A DNA stretch of 64,000 bases, taken from the NCBI GenBank assembly GCA_019112825.1, contig DXIP01000021.1, positions 1 through 64,000 on the forward strand. The letters are read 5' to 3'. A model generated the notes under the pieces. That model worked only from the letters and a program-made list of their open reading frames with translations, was not told where the DNA came from and ran no database searches. Both the position numbers and the translations under genes were made by a program. Source of the stretch: Alistipes excrementigallinarum (lineage in GTDB: Bacteria; Bacteroidota; Bacteroidia; Bacteroidales; Rikenellaceae). Shown here piece after piece: positions 1-7,277 of the stretch (the stretch's first letter is position 1; each line of letters opens with the position of its first letter).

Positions 1-22
1 AGTTGGGTCCAAAAATGAAAAA

Positions 23-42
23 GGGGGCTCCGAAACGGAGCC
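23..42 (-). terminator. Hairpin, possible terminator
   Basis: GGCTCCG (26-32), a 3-nt loop and CGGAGCC (36-42) form a perfect 7-bp stem. Read on the minus strand it is followed by CCCC and a run of five T, as in an intrinsic terminator for leftward transcription out of the transposase remnant. On the plus strand it is followed only by a loose A/T stretch. Confidence 0.45.
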
Positions 43-114
43 GAAAATATAAAAAGATGAGTTCGATCGGAAAAATTACCGAGACAGTCTGCCGATTGAC
101 TCATAATGACGGAA

Positions 115-261
115 TTAAACGACTGTCCCTACATAGAAAGCTTCTGTTTCTACGCTCCGCTTGCGGTGGATCTTCATGTGTACGCAATCGATGAAGACGA
201 TGGGGAAATAAGCCTCCAGAGAGCGCGTGAGCCATTGAGAGACATCTTCTCGGAGGTAGTC
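115..261 (-). pseudogene. IS256/mutator-type transposase fragment
   Basis: The minus-strand frame reads about 48 residues including AYFPIVFIDCVHMKI and RSVETEAFYV. This matches the stretch around the first catalytic Asp of IS256 (mutator) transposases, where the family has 'YPIVFxDxIHxKxR....(K)AxYV'. The reading frame stops directly after FYVGTVV, before the rest of the catalytic domain, and homology begins abruptly near 261. It is a short relic, far below the roughly 400 residues of an intact enzyme, and I see no terminal inverted repeats. It lies against the BspA-like tail on the other strand, so an insertion or rearrangement probably destroyed both genes. Confidence 0.6.
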
Positions 262-264
262 CAG

Positions 265-435
265 CATTCGCGAAATGTATACTGTATGCCGGCAACTCCG
301 CCGACGTTGGGCTCGAGTGTGTTTAGCAGTACTTCGGTTGCATCCATTCATGTTCCGCAGGCTTCAATCGAAGCCTATAAATCGGCAAGCGGATGGAGCA
401 AGTATGCCGGTAAGATTGTCGGTTACGACTTTTAG
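265..435 (+). pseudogene. C-terminal remnant of BspA-like leucine-rich-repeat protein
   Basis: The last roughly 55 codons read ...YCMPATPPTLGSSVF, then IHVPQASIEAYKSASGW and KYAGKIVGYDF, ending in TAG at 433-435. This is the standard end of Bacteroidetes BspA-like (LRR_5) surface proteins: a 'TPPtLgs.vF' segment followed by 'i.VP..s...Yk.a.gW..y...I'. No upstream LRR repeats are present. The frame runs backwards into sequence that on the opposite strand encodes a transposase fragment, so only the tail survives. The open frame from 106 has an artificial N-terminus. Confidence 0.6.
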
Positions 436-625
436 CTGAAACCGGTTGTCGCATCATCCTTCGAACGGCAGGCTCTGCAGCGGGTTACTCCCTGCGGGGC
501 CTGCTTCTTTTTTATATCCCGGCTGCTTGGCTGTCCGCAACCCCTCTTCGTGCGTAATTCGCTCCGCAGACCTTACGCCGCACAACCGACCGCACTCCCC
601 TACCCGCACGTCCTGCTTTGCGGGC

Positions 626-660
626 AAAAAAATGCGGACGGCAGTGCAACTGCCGTCCGC
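626..660 (-). terminator. Intrinsic terminator of the leftward ribose-type operon
   Basis: GCGGACGGCAG (634-644) pairs with CTGCCGTCCGC (650-660) across a 5-nt loop, an 11-bp GC-rich stem. On the minus strand it is followed by A then a run of seven T (626-632). It lies 27 nt after the stop of the lipoprotein gene, so it probably ends the whole operon that begins at rbsK. Confidence 0.85.
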
Positions 661-686
661 GTCCAACGGATTTTCGGACGAGGCCG

Positions 687-1427
687 TTATTCGAGCGGCG
701 TCCAGCTGTAGAAGTAGTTCTCGACGTAGTCGGCTGCCGACTTAATCTCCTTCGTCACACAATTCTTCTCGTCAAACTCGTAGGTGAGCGTCGACGGGGT
801 GTCCGAATAGTCCCAGCCGTTGCTCTCACACAGATACTTCGTCGGCTTGCCGAAGAAGCCCAGCTCCTGAAGCCAGCGGCCGGCGCCCTTCTCAACGTAG
901 ATGTTGTGGATGCCTGCAACATTCTTCATGTTCGAGTAGATGTGCTCCTTCCAGCACTCCTCGGCTACACCGTCTTCGTTGCGGTCCTCGAATTTCGACC
1001 ACTTGGTGATACATCCGTCCTCGATTACGGCATTGGCGCATACCTCACCGTTCTTCTTAACCTGCGTCACATAGCCGTTGTTGTCGTACGTGTAGGTGAA
1101 CGTATCCCATTCGTCCTTGTACTCCGAAGCATATCCGTTGGCACCGAGCGTGATGGTGAAGGCCGAATAACCTGTGGCCTCAATCTTGTCACCCGAGTAG
1201 GTGAAGTCCCATTCGCGCTCGCCGTTGTTGCGGCTTACCTTGATTACCTTGCCCTCGGCGTCGAACGTGTAGGCGTAGGTGTCCCAGTCGTCGGCCCAGG
1301 TGGCGATGCGTACGTTGGCCGTGTTGCCGCCGCCGTTGCCGCCGCCGTTGTCGTCGCTCTTCGAGCAGGAGGTGTTGCAGGCAGCCACCATGGCGACTGC
1401 CGCCAGAATTCCAAAAATCTTTTTCAT
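687..1427 (-). CDS. Lipoprotein with repeated Y-D motifs (DUF4595-like)
   Basis: A 246-residue protein. It starts with a lipoprotein signal (MKKIFGILAAVAMVAAC, lipobox VAAC, Cys17), then a Gly/Asn-rich linker. The body is a series of beta-type repeats of the 'W.tyaYTFDaeGkV..v' and 'FTYTYDNNGYVTQVKK' kind. These resemble the DUF4595 / YD-repeat lipoproteins common in Bacteroidales surface loci. ATG at 1427 was chosen over upstream starts because it begins the signal peptide directly. It is the last gene of the leftward operon, 55 nt after the transporter and just before a strong terminator. A role as surface binding or accessory lipoprotein for the locus substrate is inference; the family has no defined activity known to me. 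Confidence 0.7.
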   Translation of the reverse strand: MKKIFGILAAVAMVAACNTSCSKSDDNGGGNGGGNTANVRIATWADDWDTYAYTFDAEGKVIKVSRNNGEREWDFTYSGDKIEATGYSAFTITLGANGYASEYKDEWDTFTYTYDNNGYVTQVKKNGEVCANAVIEDGCITKWSKFEDRNEDGVAEECWKEHIYSNMKNVAGIHNIYVEKGAGRWLQELGFFGKPTKYLCESNGWDYSDTPSTLTYEFDEKNCVTKEIKSAADYVENYFYSWTPLE

Positions 1428-1482
1428 ATCAGTCGTTTTTTGTTGGTTGAACATAATTTCGTTTTTCAGCGCTCCTCCGGCA

Positions 1483-2490
1483 TCAGTTTCCGGCGGCAAC
1501 AATCAGGGCAAGGCCTCCGATGAAGAGGAGGAACATGAGAGCCAGCAGACGGTTGACCGACTTCGGCGCACCTTTGAATTCACGCCAGATGAAGACGCCC
1601 CAGATGGCGGCAATCATCGGCGCACCCTGTCCGAGGGCATACGAGACGGCCGGGCCGGCCTCCCCCGAGGCGATGTAGCTGAACGCCGTGCCGAGGCACC
1701 AGATGGCGCCGCCCAGGCAGCCCGTCAGGTGCGTGGAGAGCGAGCCGCGGAAGTACTCCGCATAGCGGACGCGCTCGCCGACGAAGGGATAGCGCATAAC
1801 CAGCGTGTTGAAGAGGAAGTTGCTGGCCAGAACGCCCAGCGAGAAGATGAAGATGGCCGAATAGGGGGTGAGCATGCCCGGAGCCGGAGTCTCGAAGTTG
1901 CTGATGTCCATACCCTTGACCACGAAGCGGTAGAAGAGCGACATCAGCACGCCGGCCAGCACGGCCAGCATCAGGCCCTTGCGGTTGTTGACCGCCGCGT
2001 CCGAGCCGCTCTGCTGCTTGCCCGAGGCGATGCCGTTGCAGATGATGGCCACCACAATCATCGCCACGCCGAGGAAGAGCATGACGGGATTGCCCGACGG
2101 TGCGCCGAGGTAGTTGACAATCACGCCCAGCACCAGGGCGATGCCCACGCCGAGCGGGAAGGCCACCGAGAGTCCGGCAAGCGATACCGAGGCCGAGAGC
2201 AGGATGTTTGAGGCGTTGAAGATGACGCCGCCGAGCAGCACCCAGCCGATGCTCTTGCCGGCCGCCTGCGCCAGGTCCGTGACGAAGGGACGGCCCCCGT
2301 CGCCGAAGCTGCCCATGGTGAAGCCCAGCAGTGCGGCGAAGAGCACCATGCCGATTACATAATCCCAATAGAAGAGCTCGTAGCGCCAGCTCTTCGACGC
2401 CAGCTTCTGGGTGTTGCCCCACGAGCCCCAGCAGAGCATCGTGACGAAGCAGAACACCACGGCCAGAAAATAGTTGTCTACGATAAACAT
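1483..2490 (-). CDS. GRP/DMT-type sugar transporter, inner membrane
   Basis: A 335-residue, very hydrophobic protein with about ten predicted transmembrane helices. It opens with FLAVVFCFVTMLCWGSWGNT, the first helix typical of the glucose/ribose porter (GRP, RbsU-like) and plant ureide-permease branch of the drug/metabolite superfamily. It has no signal peptide and no ATPase partner, so it is probably a secondary importer. In Bacteroides ribose-utilisation (rus) loci a transporter of this general kind accompanies ribokinase and SusC/D. Its place 29 nt after the esterase gene, in one operon with ribokinase, supports uptake of ribose or a nucleoside released in the periplasm. Substrate is inferred from context; family assignment is fairly secure. 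Confidence 0.8.
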   Translation of the reverse strand: MFIVDNYFLAVVFCFVTMLCWGSWGNTQKLASKSWRYELFYWDYVIGMVLFAALLGFTMGSFGDGGRPFVTDLAQAAGKSIGWVLLGGVIFNASNILLSASVSLAGLSVAFPLGVGIALVLGVIVNYLGAPSGNPVMLFLGVAMIVVAIICNGIASGKQQSGSDAAVNNRKGLMLAVLAGVLMSLFYRFVVKGMDISNFETPAPGMLTPYSAIFIFSLGVLASNFLFNTLVMRYPFVGERVRYAEYFRGSLSTHLTGCLGGAIWCLGTAFSYIASGEAGPAVSYALGQGAPMIAAIWGVFIWREFKGAPKSVNRLLALMFLLFIGGLALIVAAGN

Positions 2491-2518
2491 GGTTGTGAGT
2501 TTTTAGGTTTCATTCGGT

Positions 2519-4081
2519 TCAGTTACGGATGCGGTCCATCAGATTGCTCTTCGAGGCCTGGAAGCCGCCCATTGCGGCATCGGCACCGCTCCGTCCGTTG
2601 CGCACGCGGTAGTCGTAGGGCACGCCGTCGGCCTTGCAGCGCTCGTAGAGCTCGCCCGCCTCGACGTAGTGTTCGCCCCCGTCGGTGGTGTCGATGTAGT
2701 AGTAGGTTCTGGAGCAGGGGGCCGTCGCCTCGACATCCACCTCTCCGTCGAAGAGGTAGAGGGCCGCCAGACGTGCCTCCTCCCCTGCCGCATAGCGGTA
2801 GAGCAGCCCGGCACCCGAGCCCAGCCCGGCGCCGAAGTGGCGGTCGGCATCCTCGGCGATGGCATACTTCGCGTCGATGGCCTGCGCCAGCGTGGCGAAG
2901 TCGCTGCCAGCCTGCGCGGAGGGGATGCAGACGACGATGAAGGGCTTGGTGTTGACCGCGACGTTCCACAGATTCATCATGCGGTGCAGGTCCTCCTTGG
3001 CGAGTCCGTCGTGGAGCAGGTAGACGACCGAATTGCTCTTCGACTCGTCGTACCCGGCCGAGGGATAGGCCACGACCTCCGCCCCGCCGACCGTCTCGCT
3101 CAGCTCGACACCCGCATAGGAGGGGTCGGTCGCGATGTTCTGGCCGTCGGGCCACGTGCCGCCGTTGAAGCAGCACTCGATGTAGTCGAGCCCTTCGCGC
3201 ATGGCGTCGTGCCAGTAGTCCGAGGTGTGGGCGCCGTTGCGTACTCGGTACTCGTGGGCGATGCCCAGCTCGCGCAGCTGGCGGTGGAGCCGGTCGTTGG
3301 CGATGAGCAGCTGCTCCTCGTCGTCACCACAGTCGAAGTAGTAGTGCAGGTCGGCGAACGACGCCGCGCTCTGCTCGTTGAAGAAGTAGAAGGGGCAGTA
3401 CTCCTTGTAGTACTCCGTCAGACGGCCTTCGCCCGCGAGGCCGACGCCGCCGAAGATGCTCCCCCACTGTCCGTCCCAGCCGCTCTGCGACTCGGCCATG
3501 TACTGCTCGTCGGTGCGGAACGACATGCTCAGCGGAATCGAGACCGAGAAGAGCTCGGCATGCTTCGAGGGGAGAATCATCGCCCCGAAGCCGCCCATCG
3601 AGTAGCCCGCCACGGCGCGCGAGGAGCGGTCGGCTCGGGTGCGGTAGGTGCGGTCGATGTAGGGCACGAGCTCCTCGGTGAACATGTCCATGTAGTTGAA
3701 GCTGCCGTCGTAGCGGTTCACGTAGTAGCTGTTGAAGCCCTGGGGCATGACGTAAATCATCGGCGTAATCTCACCGGCAGCCTCCTTGCTGTCGATGAGC
3801 GTGGTGATGTGGAGCCACTGGTCGTTCCACGCACCCCAGTTGTCGCCGAAGCCGTGCAGCAGATAGACCACGCCGTAGCGTCTGTCGGTGGCCGTCGTGT
3901 AGTCGGCGGGCAGATAAATCGAATAGTGAATCGTCTCGCCGAGGAGGTCGCTGTACATCGTCAGGTCGGTCGTGTAGCGTTCGAACCGGGAGGGCGGCGT
4001 TTCAGGCAGCGACCGCTCCTTGTCGCACGACGTGTTGGCCGACGAGAGCATCAGCGTGAGAAGTGCCAGTAACTTAATCAT
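2519..4081 (-). CDS. Double-lobed putative esterase, second lobe degenerate
   Basis: A 520-residue secreted or lipid-anchored protein starting MIKLLALLTLMLSSANTSC. The ATG at 4081 starts the signal; an upstream ATG at 4108 is possible. Residues about 20-310 form an esterase-D (PF00756) alpha/beta hydrolase with LLHGFGDNWG, the nucleophile elbow AGYSMGGFG and a late His in RNGAHTSDYWHDAM. The C-terminal ~200 residues repeat the fold: VVYLLHDG, AGLGSGAGLLYRYA, and YRVRNGRSGADA. In this copy the Ser of GYSMGG aligns with Gly and the His segment is lost, so it is probably a non-catalytic binding lobe. In the operon it lies between the glycohydrolases and the transporter. Possible roles are removal of acyl or feruloyl-type esters, or of ester-linked ADP-ribose, neither shown by sequence. 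Confidence 0.75.
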   Translation of the reverse strand: MIKLLALLTLMLSSANTSCDKERSLPETPPSRFERYTTDLTMYSDLLGETIHYSIYLPADYTTATDRRYGVVYLLHGFGDNWGAWNDQWLHITTLIDSKEAAGEITPMIYVMPQGFNSYYVNRYDGSFNYMDMFTEELVPYIDRTYRTRADRSSRAVAGYSMGGFGAMILPSKHAELFSVSIPLSMSFRTDEQYMAESQSGWDGQWGSIFGGVGLAGEGRLTEYYKEYCPFYFFNEQSAASFADLHYYFDCGDDEEQLLIANDRLHRQLRELGIAHEYRVRNGAHTSDYWHDAMREGLDYIECCFNGGTWPDGQNIATDPSYAGVELSETVGGAEVVAYPSAGYDESKSNSVVYLLHDGLAKEDLHRMMNLWNVAVNTKPFIVVCIPSAQAGSDFATLAQAIDAKYAIAEDADRHFGAGLGSGAGLLYRYAAGEEARLAALYLFDGEVDVEATAPCSRTYYYIDTTDGGEHYVEAGELYERCKADGVPYDYRVRNGRSGADAAMGGFQASKSNLMDRIRN

Positions 4082-4114
4082 GACTGTACTGTTTTGTAGC
4101 TTTAACATTGCACG

Positions 4115-5647
4115 TTACTTTTTAGCCGAATAGACCACCATCTCCTTGGCCTCGATGACATAGTTCGGGTCGGGATTCGTCCACTTGAGGTTCAGGGTGT
4201 GGGGACCGTCCACCGGCAGTTCGTAGGTGTAGAAGATGTCGTACTTGCGCTTGATGTAGTCGTAGGGCATCTCGATGTTCTCCACCAATTTGCCGTCGAT
4301 GGAGGCCTCGATGCGGGCCACGTAGCCGTCGTCGCCGCCGAGGTCCAGGCGGCGCACCTGCCCCATTACGACGACGCTGTTGCCCGTGAAGCGGAGCGTA
4401 GCCTCGTCCGTGATGTCGAGCTTCAGCACGCGGCGCTCGGTCGGCTCCACCGTTGCGAAGGACTCCTCGTAGGGAAGCTCCTCGGGGCGCTGGAGCACGA
4501 TGCGGTAGACACCATCCTCGACGCTGCCTCCCTCACGTCCAATCATCTGCGTCAGCAAATCGAGGTTGATGTCGTAAATCTTGTTAAGCGAGATGGAGGT
4601 GTAGGGGAAGTCGATGTCGACGACCTTCTCCATGGCGGGCTTCCACTTGTCGGGAATCGCGTCGTAGCCCTTCATCACACCGAGAATGCCGGCCGCCGAT
4701 GCGGGGTTGCAGTCCGAATCCTGGCCGCAGCGCGTGGCCACGTCCATTGTCCGCTCGAAATCGCCGTTGCCGTAGAGCAGACCCATCACGACGTAGGCCG
4801 AATTGATGGTGGCGTCGATGTTGAATCCGTTGAAGACACCCTCGGGGCACCCCTTCTCATAGGCGTAGCGGCGCTCGATTTCGAGCCAGCAGCGGCGCCA
4901 GTCGTCGGGGAACTCCTCGTGGAAGCGGATGACGTCCTCGATGCAGCGGCGGTACTTGCTCTGGGGCGGAATCGTCCGCAGCGCCTCGCGCACGATGGTC
5001 GGGATGTCGTCGCAGACGAAGGCCAGCGAGTAGAGCGCACCGATGTAGATGCCGCCGTAGAAGCCGTCGCCGTAGTTCATGATGTGGCCGATGCGGTCGC
5101 CGATTTCCGAGGCGGCGTTGGGCATTCCGGGGCAAATCATGCCGATGAAGTCGGCCTCAATCTGGAAGTCGATGTCGTCGGCGTGGGGGTTGTTGTGCCA
5201 GTGGCCCGAGGCGGGCGGCATGATGCCGTGGAGGATGTTGTAGCGCGCCGCCTGGTTGGCATGCCAAAGCTTGTAGTCGGCATTGGCAAAGGCACGGGCG
5301 TAGACCTCGGCCGGAGCGTCGATGCCGTAGCGCTGCATTACCTCGACGAACGTGAGGTCCATGTAGACGTCGTCGTAGAGGCCCGGGTCGTCGCGGAAGG
5401 TGTCGTAGGCATAGTCGTCGTACCAGACGATGGGCGCCTCGTCGCTGATGAGCGCCCCCTTGTACTTGAATTCGGTGGGGCCGCCGTAGGTGCAGCCGAT
5501 GGTCTGGCCGGCCCACCCTCCGCGAATCTTGTCGCGGAGGGTCGCCTCGTCGATTTCGAAGGTCGAGCCGTAGTCAATCGACGGAGCGGTCGGGGTGCAG
5601 GCCGTAGCCGCCGTAAGTGCGGTGAGCAGTATGAGCGTTTTGTTCAT
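4115..5647 (-). CDS. ADP-ribosylglycohydrolase-family lipoprotein (short type, DLT motif)
   Basis: A 510-residue protein with lipoprotein signal MNKTLILLTALTAATAC. Residues about 30-380 are an ADP-ribosylglycohydrolase (DraG/ARH, PF03747) domain beginning LRDKIRGGWAGQTIGCTYGGP. The C-terminal metal-site motif is CGQDSDCNPASAAGILG. At the N-terminal site, where classical members have DDT, this one reads VYMDLTFVE, so the second Asp is Leu. A conserved acidic stretch NPHADDIDFQIEADFIG is shared with the neighbour at 5661. The last ~120 residues are beta-rich and end in a segment like a carbohydrate-binding or jelly-roll module (GPHTLNLKWTNPD). It is 13 nt from the paralogue upstream. Probably periplasmic or surface-located hydrolysis of an N- or O-ribosidic bond in an ADP-ribose-like or nucleoside substrate. 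Confidence 0.8.
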   Translation of the reverse strand: MNKTLILLTALTAATACTPTAPSIDYGSTFEIDEATLRDKIRGGWAGQTIGCTYGGPTEFKYKGALISDEAPIVWYDDYAYDTFRDDPGLYDDVYMDLTFVEVMQRYGIDAPAEVYARAFANADYKLWHANQAARYNILHGIMPPASGHWHNNPHADDIDFQIEADFIGMICPGMPNAASEIGDRIGHIMNYGDGFYGGIYIGALYSLAFVCDDIPTIVREALRTIPPQSKYRRCIEDVIRFHEEFPDDWRRCWLEIERRYAYEKGCPEGVFNGFNIDATINSAYVVMGLLYGNGDFERTMDVATRCGQDSDCNPASAAGILGVMKGYDAIPDKWKPAMEKVVDIDFPYTSISLNKIYDINLDLLTQMIGREGGSVEDGVYRIVLQRPEELPYEESFATVEPTERRVLKLDITDEATLRFTGNSVVVMGQVRRLDLGGDDGYVARIEASIDGKLVENIEMPYDYIKRKYDIFYTYELPVDGPHTLNLKWTNPDPNYVIEAKEMVVYSAKK

Positions 5648-5660
5648 TGCAGCTTCAGTT

Positions 5661-7271
5661 TCAGTTGTGGTAGTATGGGTCGGTCGAGGGGGTCGACGAG
5701 TAGTACATGATGTCGTTGATGCGCAGCAGGTACTCCTTGTCGGGGTTGAGCCACTTGAGGCGGACGGTGTGGTGTCCCTCCTCGAGGCCGTATTTCCAGG
5801 CCGGCTCGAGCTTGCGGTCGGTGTTCTTCATCGGGAGACGCGACACCTGGTCGAGCTTGCCGTCAATCCACACCTCGAACTCGGCCACGTAGGGGTCGTC
5901 CGCCTCGGCCAGAGCGAAGACCTCCGAGCCGATATGGCGCGTCGACACGCGGTTGACGTAGTCGGGCGTGATGCTGCGCAGGCAGACCATGTTGCCCCAG
6001 ATGACGAAGCCGTTGCCCTTGAAGTCGAACTCGTACTCGCCGTCGACGAAGCAGTCCTTGCGGTCACGGTAGAGCGGATAGGTGTCGGTGAAGTTCTGCT
6101 CGAGCGGCAGCACCCCGGCATCACGCACGGGGATGGTCACCTGCCCGTCGGCCACCTTGCCTCCGGCGCGGCGCACCATCTCGAGCGCCTGCCTGAAGCT
6201 CATCGAATAGGCCTTTTCGAGCGAGACGTCGGTGCCGCTGAAGTTGAGCGACTCGATTTCGCTCAGCGGCGCACGCCAGAACTCCGGGATGTTCGAATAG
6301 CCCTTCATCACGCCCAGCACGCCGGCGACGGTTGCCGGGTTGCAGTCCGAATCCTGCCCGCAGCGCGTGGCGATTTCCATCGACCGGGCGAAGTCGCCCC
6401 CGCCGTAGAGCAGGCCGATGGCCACGTAGGCGGCGTTGATTTTGGCGTCGATGTTGAAGCTCAGGAAGACACCCTTGGGGCAGCCCACGTCGCGGTTCCA
6501 GCGCTTGTGCATCTCGAACCAGCACTGCTGCCAGTCGTCGGGATACTCGCGGTAGAGACGGCGCACCTCGTCGACGCACTGATAGAAGGTGCTCTGGTGC
6601 GGGACGGGCTCGAGCGCCATGTCGAGCACCTCGGCCGGGTCGTTGCTTATGAAGGCCGCGGCGTAGAGCCCCGCCACGAAGGCGCCGCCGTAGAAGCCGT
6701 CGCCGCTGTTCATGATGTGGCCCACGCGCGAGGCGATGTCGAGCGCCTCGGGCATCAGGCCGGGGGCCATCAGTCCGATGAAGTCGGCCTCAATCTGGAA
6801 GTCGAGGTCGTCGGCGTGGGGGTTGTTGACCCAGTTGCCCGAGGCCGGCGGCATGATGCCGTTGCGGATGTTGTAGCGTCCCGCCTGGTTGGCGTGTGCC
6901 AGATGGTACTCGGCAAAGGCGAAGCGGCGCGCCAGCGTCTCGGTCGTGCAGTCGAGCCCCTCCTGCTCGAAGGTCTCGACGAAGGTCAGGTCGTTGTAGA
7001 TGTCGTCGAAAAGTCCCGGCTTCTTGTCCCACCAGTACTTGACGTAGTGCTCCGACCAGGGGATGGGCTGGTAGTCCTGGATGGTCGTACCGGTGAACTT
7101 GAATTCGGTCGGGGCGCCGAAGACGACGCCGATGGTCTGGCCGGCCCAGCCGCCGCGAATCTTGTCGTAGAGCTCCTGCTCCGTGAGCGTGACCTCGACG
7201 GCACGCTGCGGTGCGCTGCAGGCGGCAAGCGAGAGGGCCAGCGCCAGAATGGAAAATATGCGTTTTGTCAT
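5661..7271 (-). CDS. ADP-ribosylglycohydrolase-family lipoprotein (short type, DLT motif), paralogue
   Basis: A 536-residue protein with lipobox LAAC (MTKRIFSILALALSLAAC). It is closely related to the product of the gene at 4115: LYDKIRGGWAGQTIGVVFGAP, IYNDLTFVE, HANQAGRYNIRNGIMPPASG, NPHADDLDFQIEADFIG, and CGQDSDCNPATVAGVLGVMKG. As in that protein, the usual DDT metal motif is NDLT. The C-terminal ~150 residues form a separate beta domain ending in EGHHTVRLKWLNPDKEYLL, again shared with the paralogue. The two genes look like a tandem duplication that has diverged. It is separated by 6 nt from the larger ARH gene upstream. Two related but distinct enzymes in one operon suggest different linkages or substrates; this is inference. 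Confidence 0.8.
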   Translation of the reverse strand: MTKRIFSILALALSLAACSAPQRAVEVTLTEQELYDKIRGGWAGQTIGVVFGAPTEFKFTGTTIQDYQPIPWSEHYVKYWWDKKPGLFDDIYNDLTFVETFEQEGLDCTTETLARRFAFAEYHLAHANQAGRYNIRNGIMPPASGNWVNNPHADDLDFQIEADFIGLMAPGLMPEALDIASRVGHIMNSGDGFYGGAFVAGLYAAAFISNDPAEVLDMALEPVPHQSTFYQCVDEVRRLYREYPDDWQQCWFEMHKRWNRDVGCPKGVFLSFNIDAKINAAYVAIGLLYGGGDFARSMEIATRCGQDSDCNPATVAGVLGVMKGYSNIPEFWRAPLSEIESLNFSGTDVSLEKAYSMSFRQALEMVRRAGGKVADGQVTIPVRDAGVLPLEQNFTDTYPLYRDRKDCFVDGEYEFDFKGNGFVIWGNMVCLRSITPDYVNRVSTRHIGSEVFALAEADDPYVAEFEVWIDGKLDQVSRLPMKNTDRKLEPAWKYGLEEGHHTVRLKWLNPDKEYLLRINDIMYYSSTPSTDPYYHN

Positions 7272-7277
7272 TGCTTG

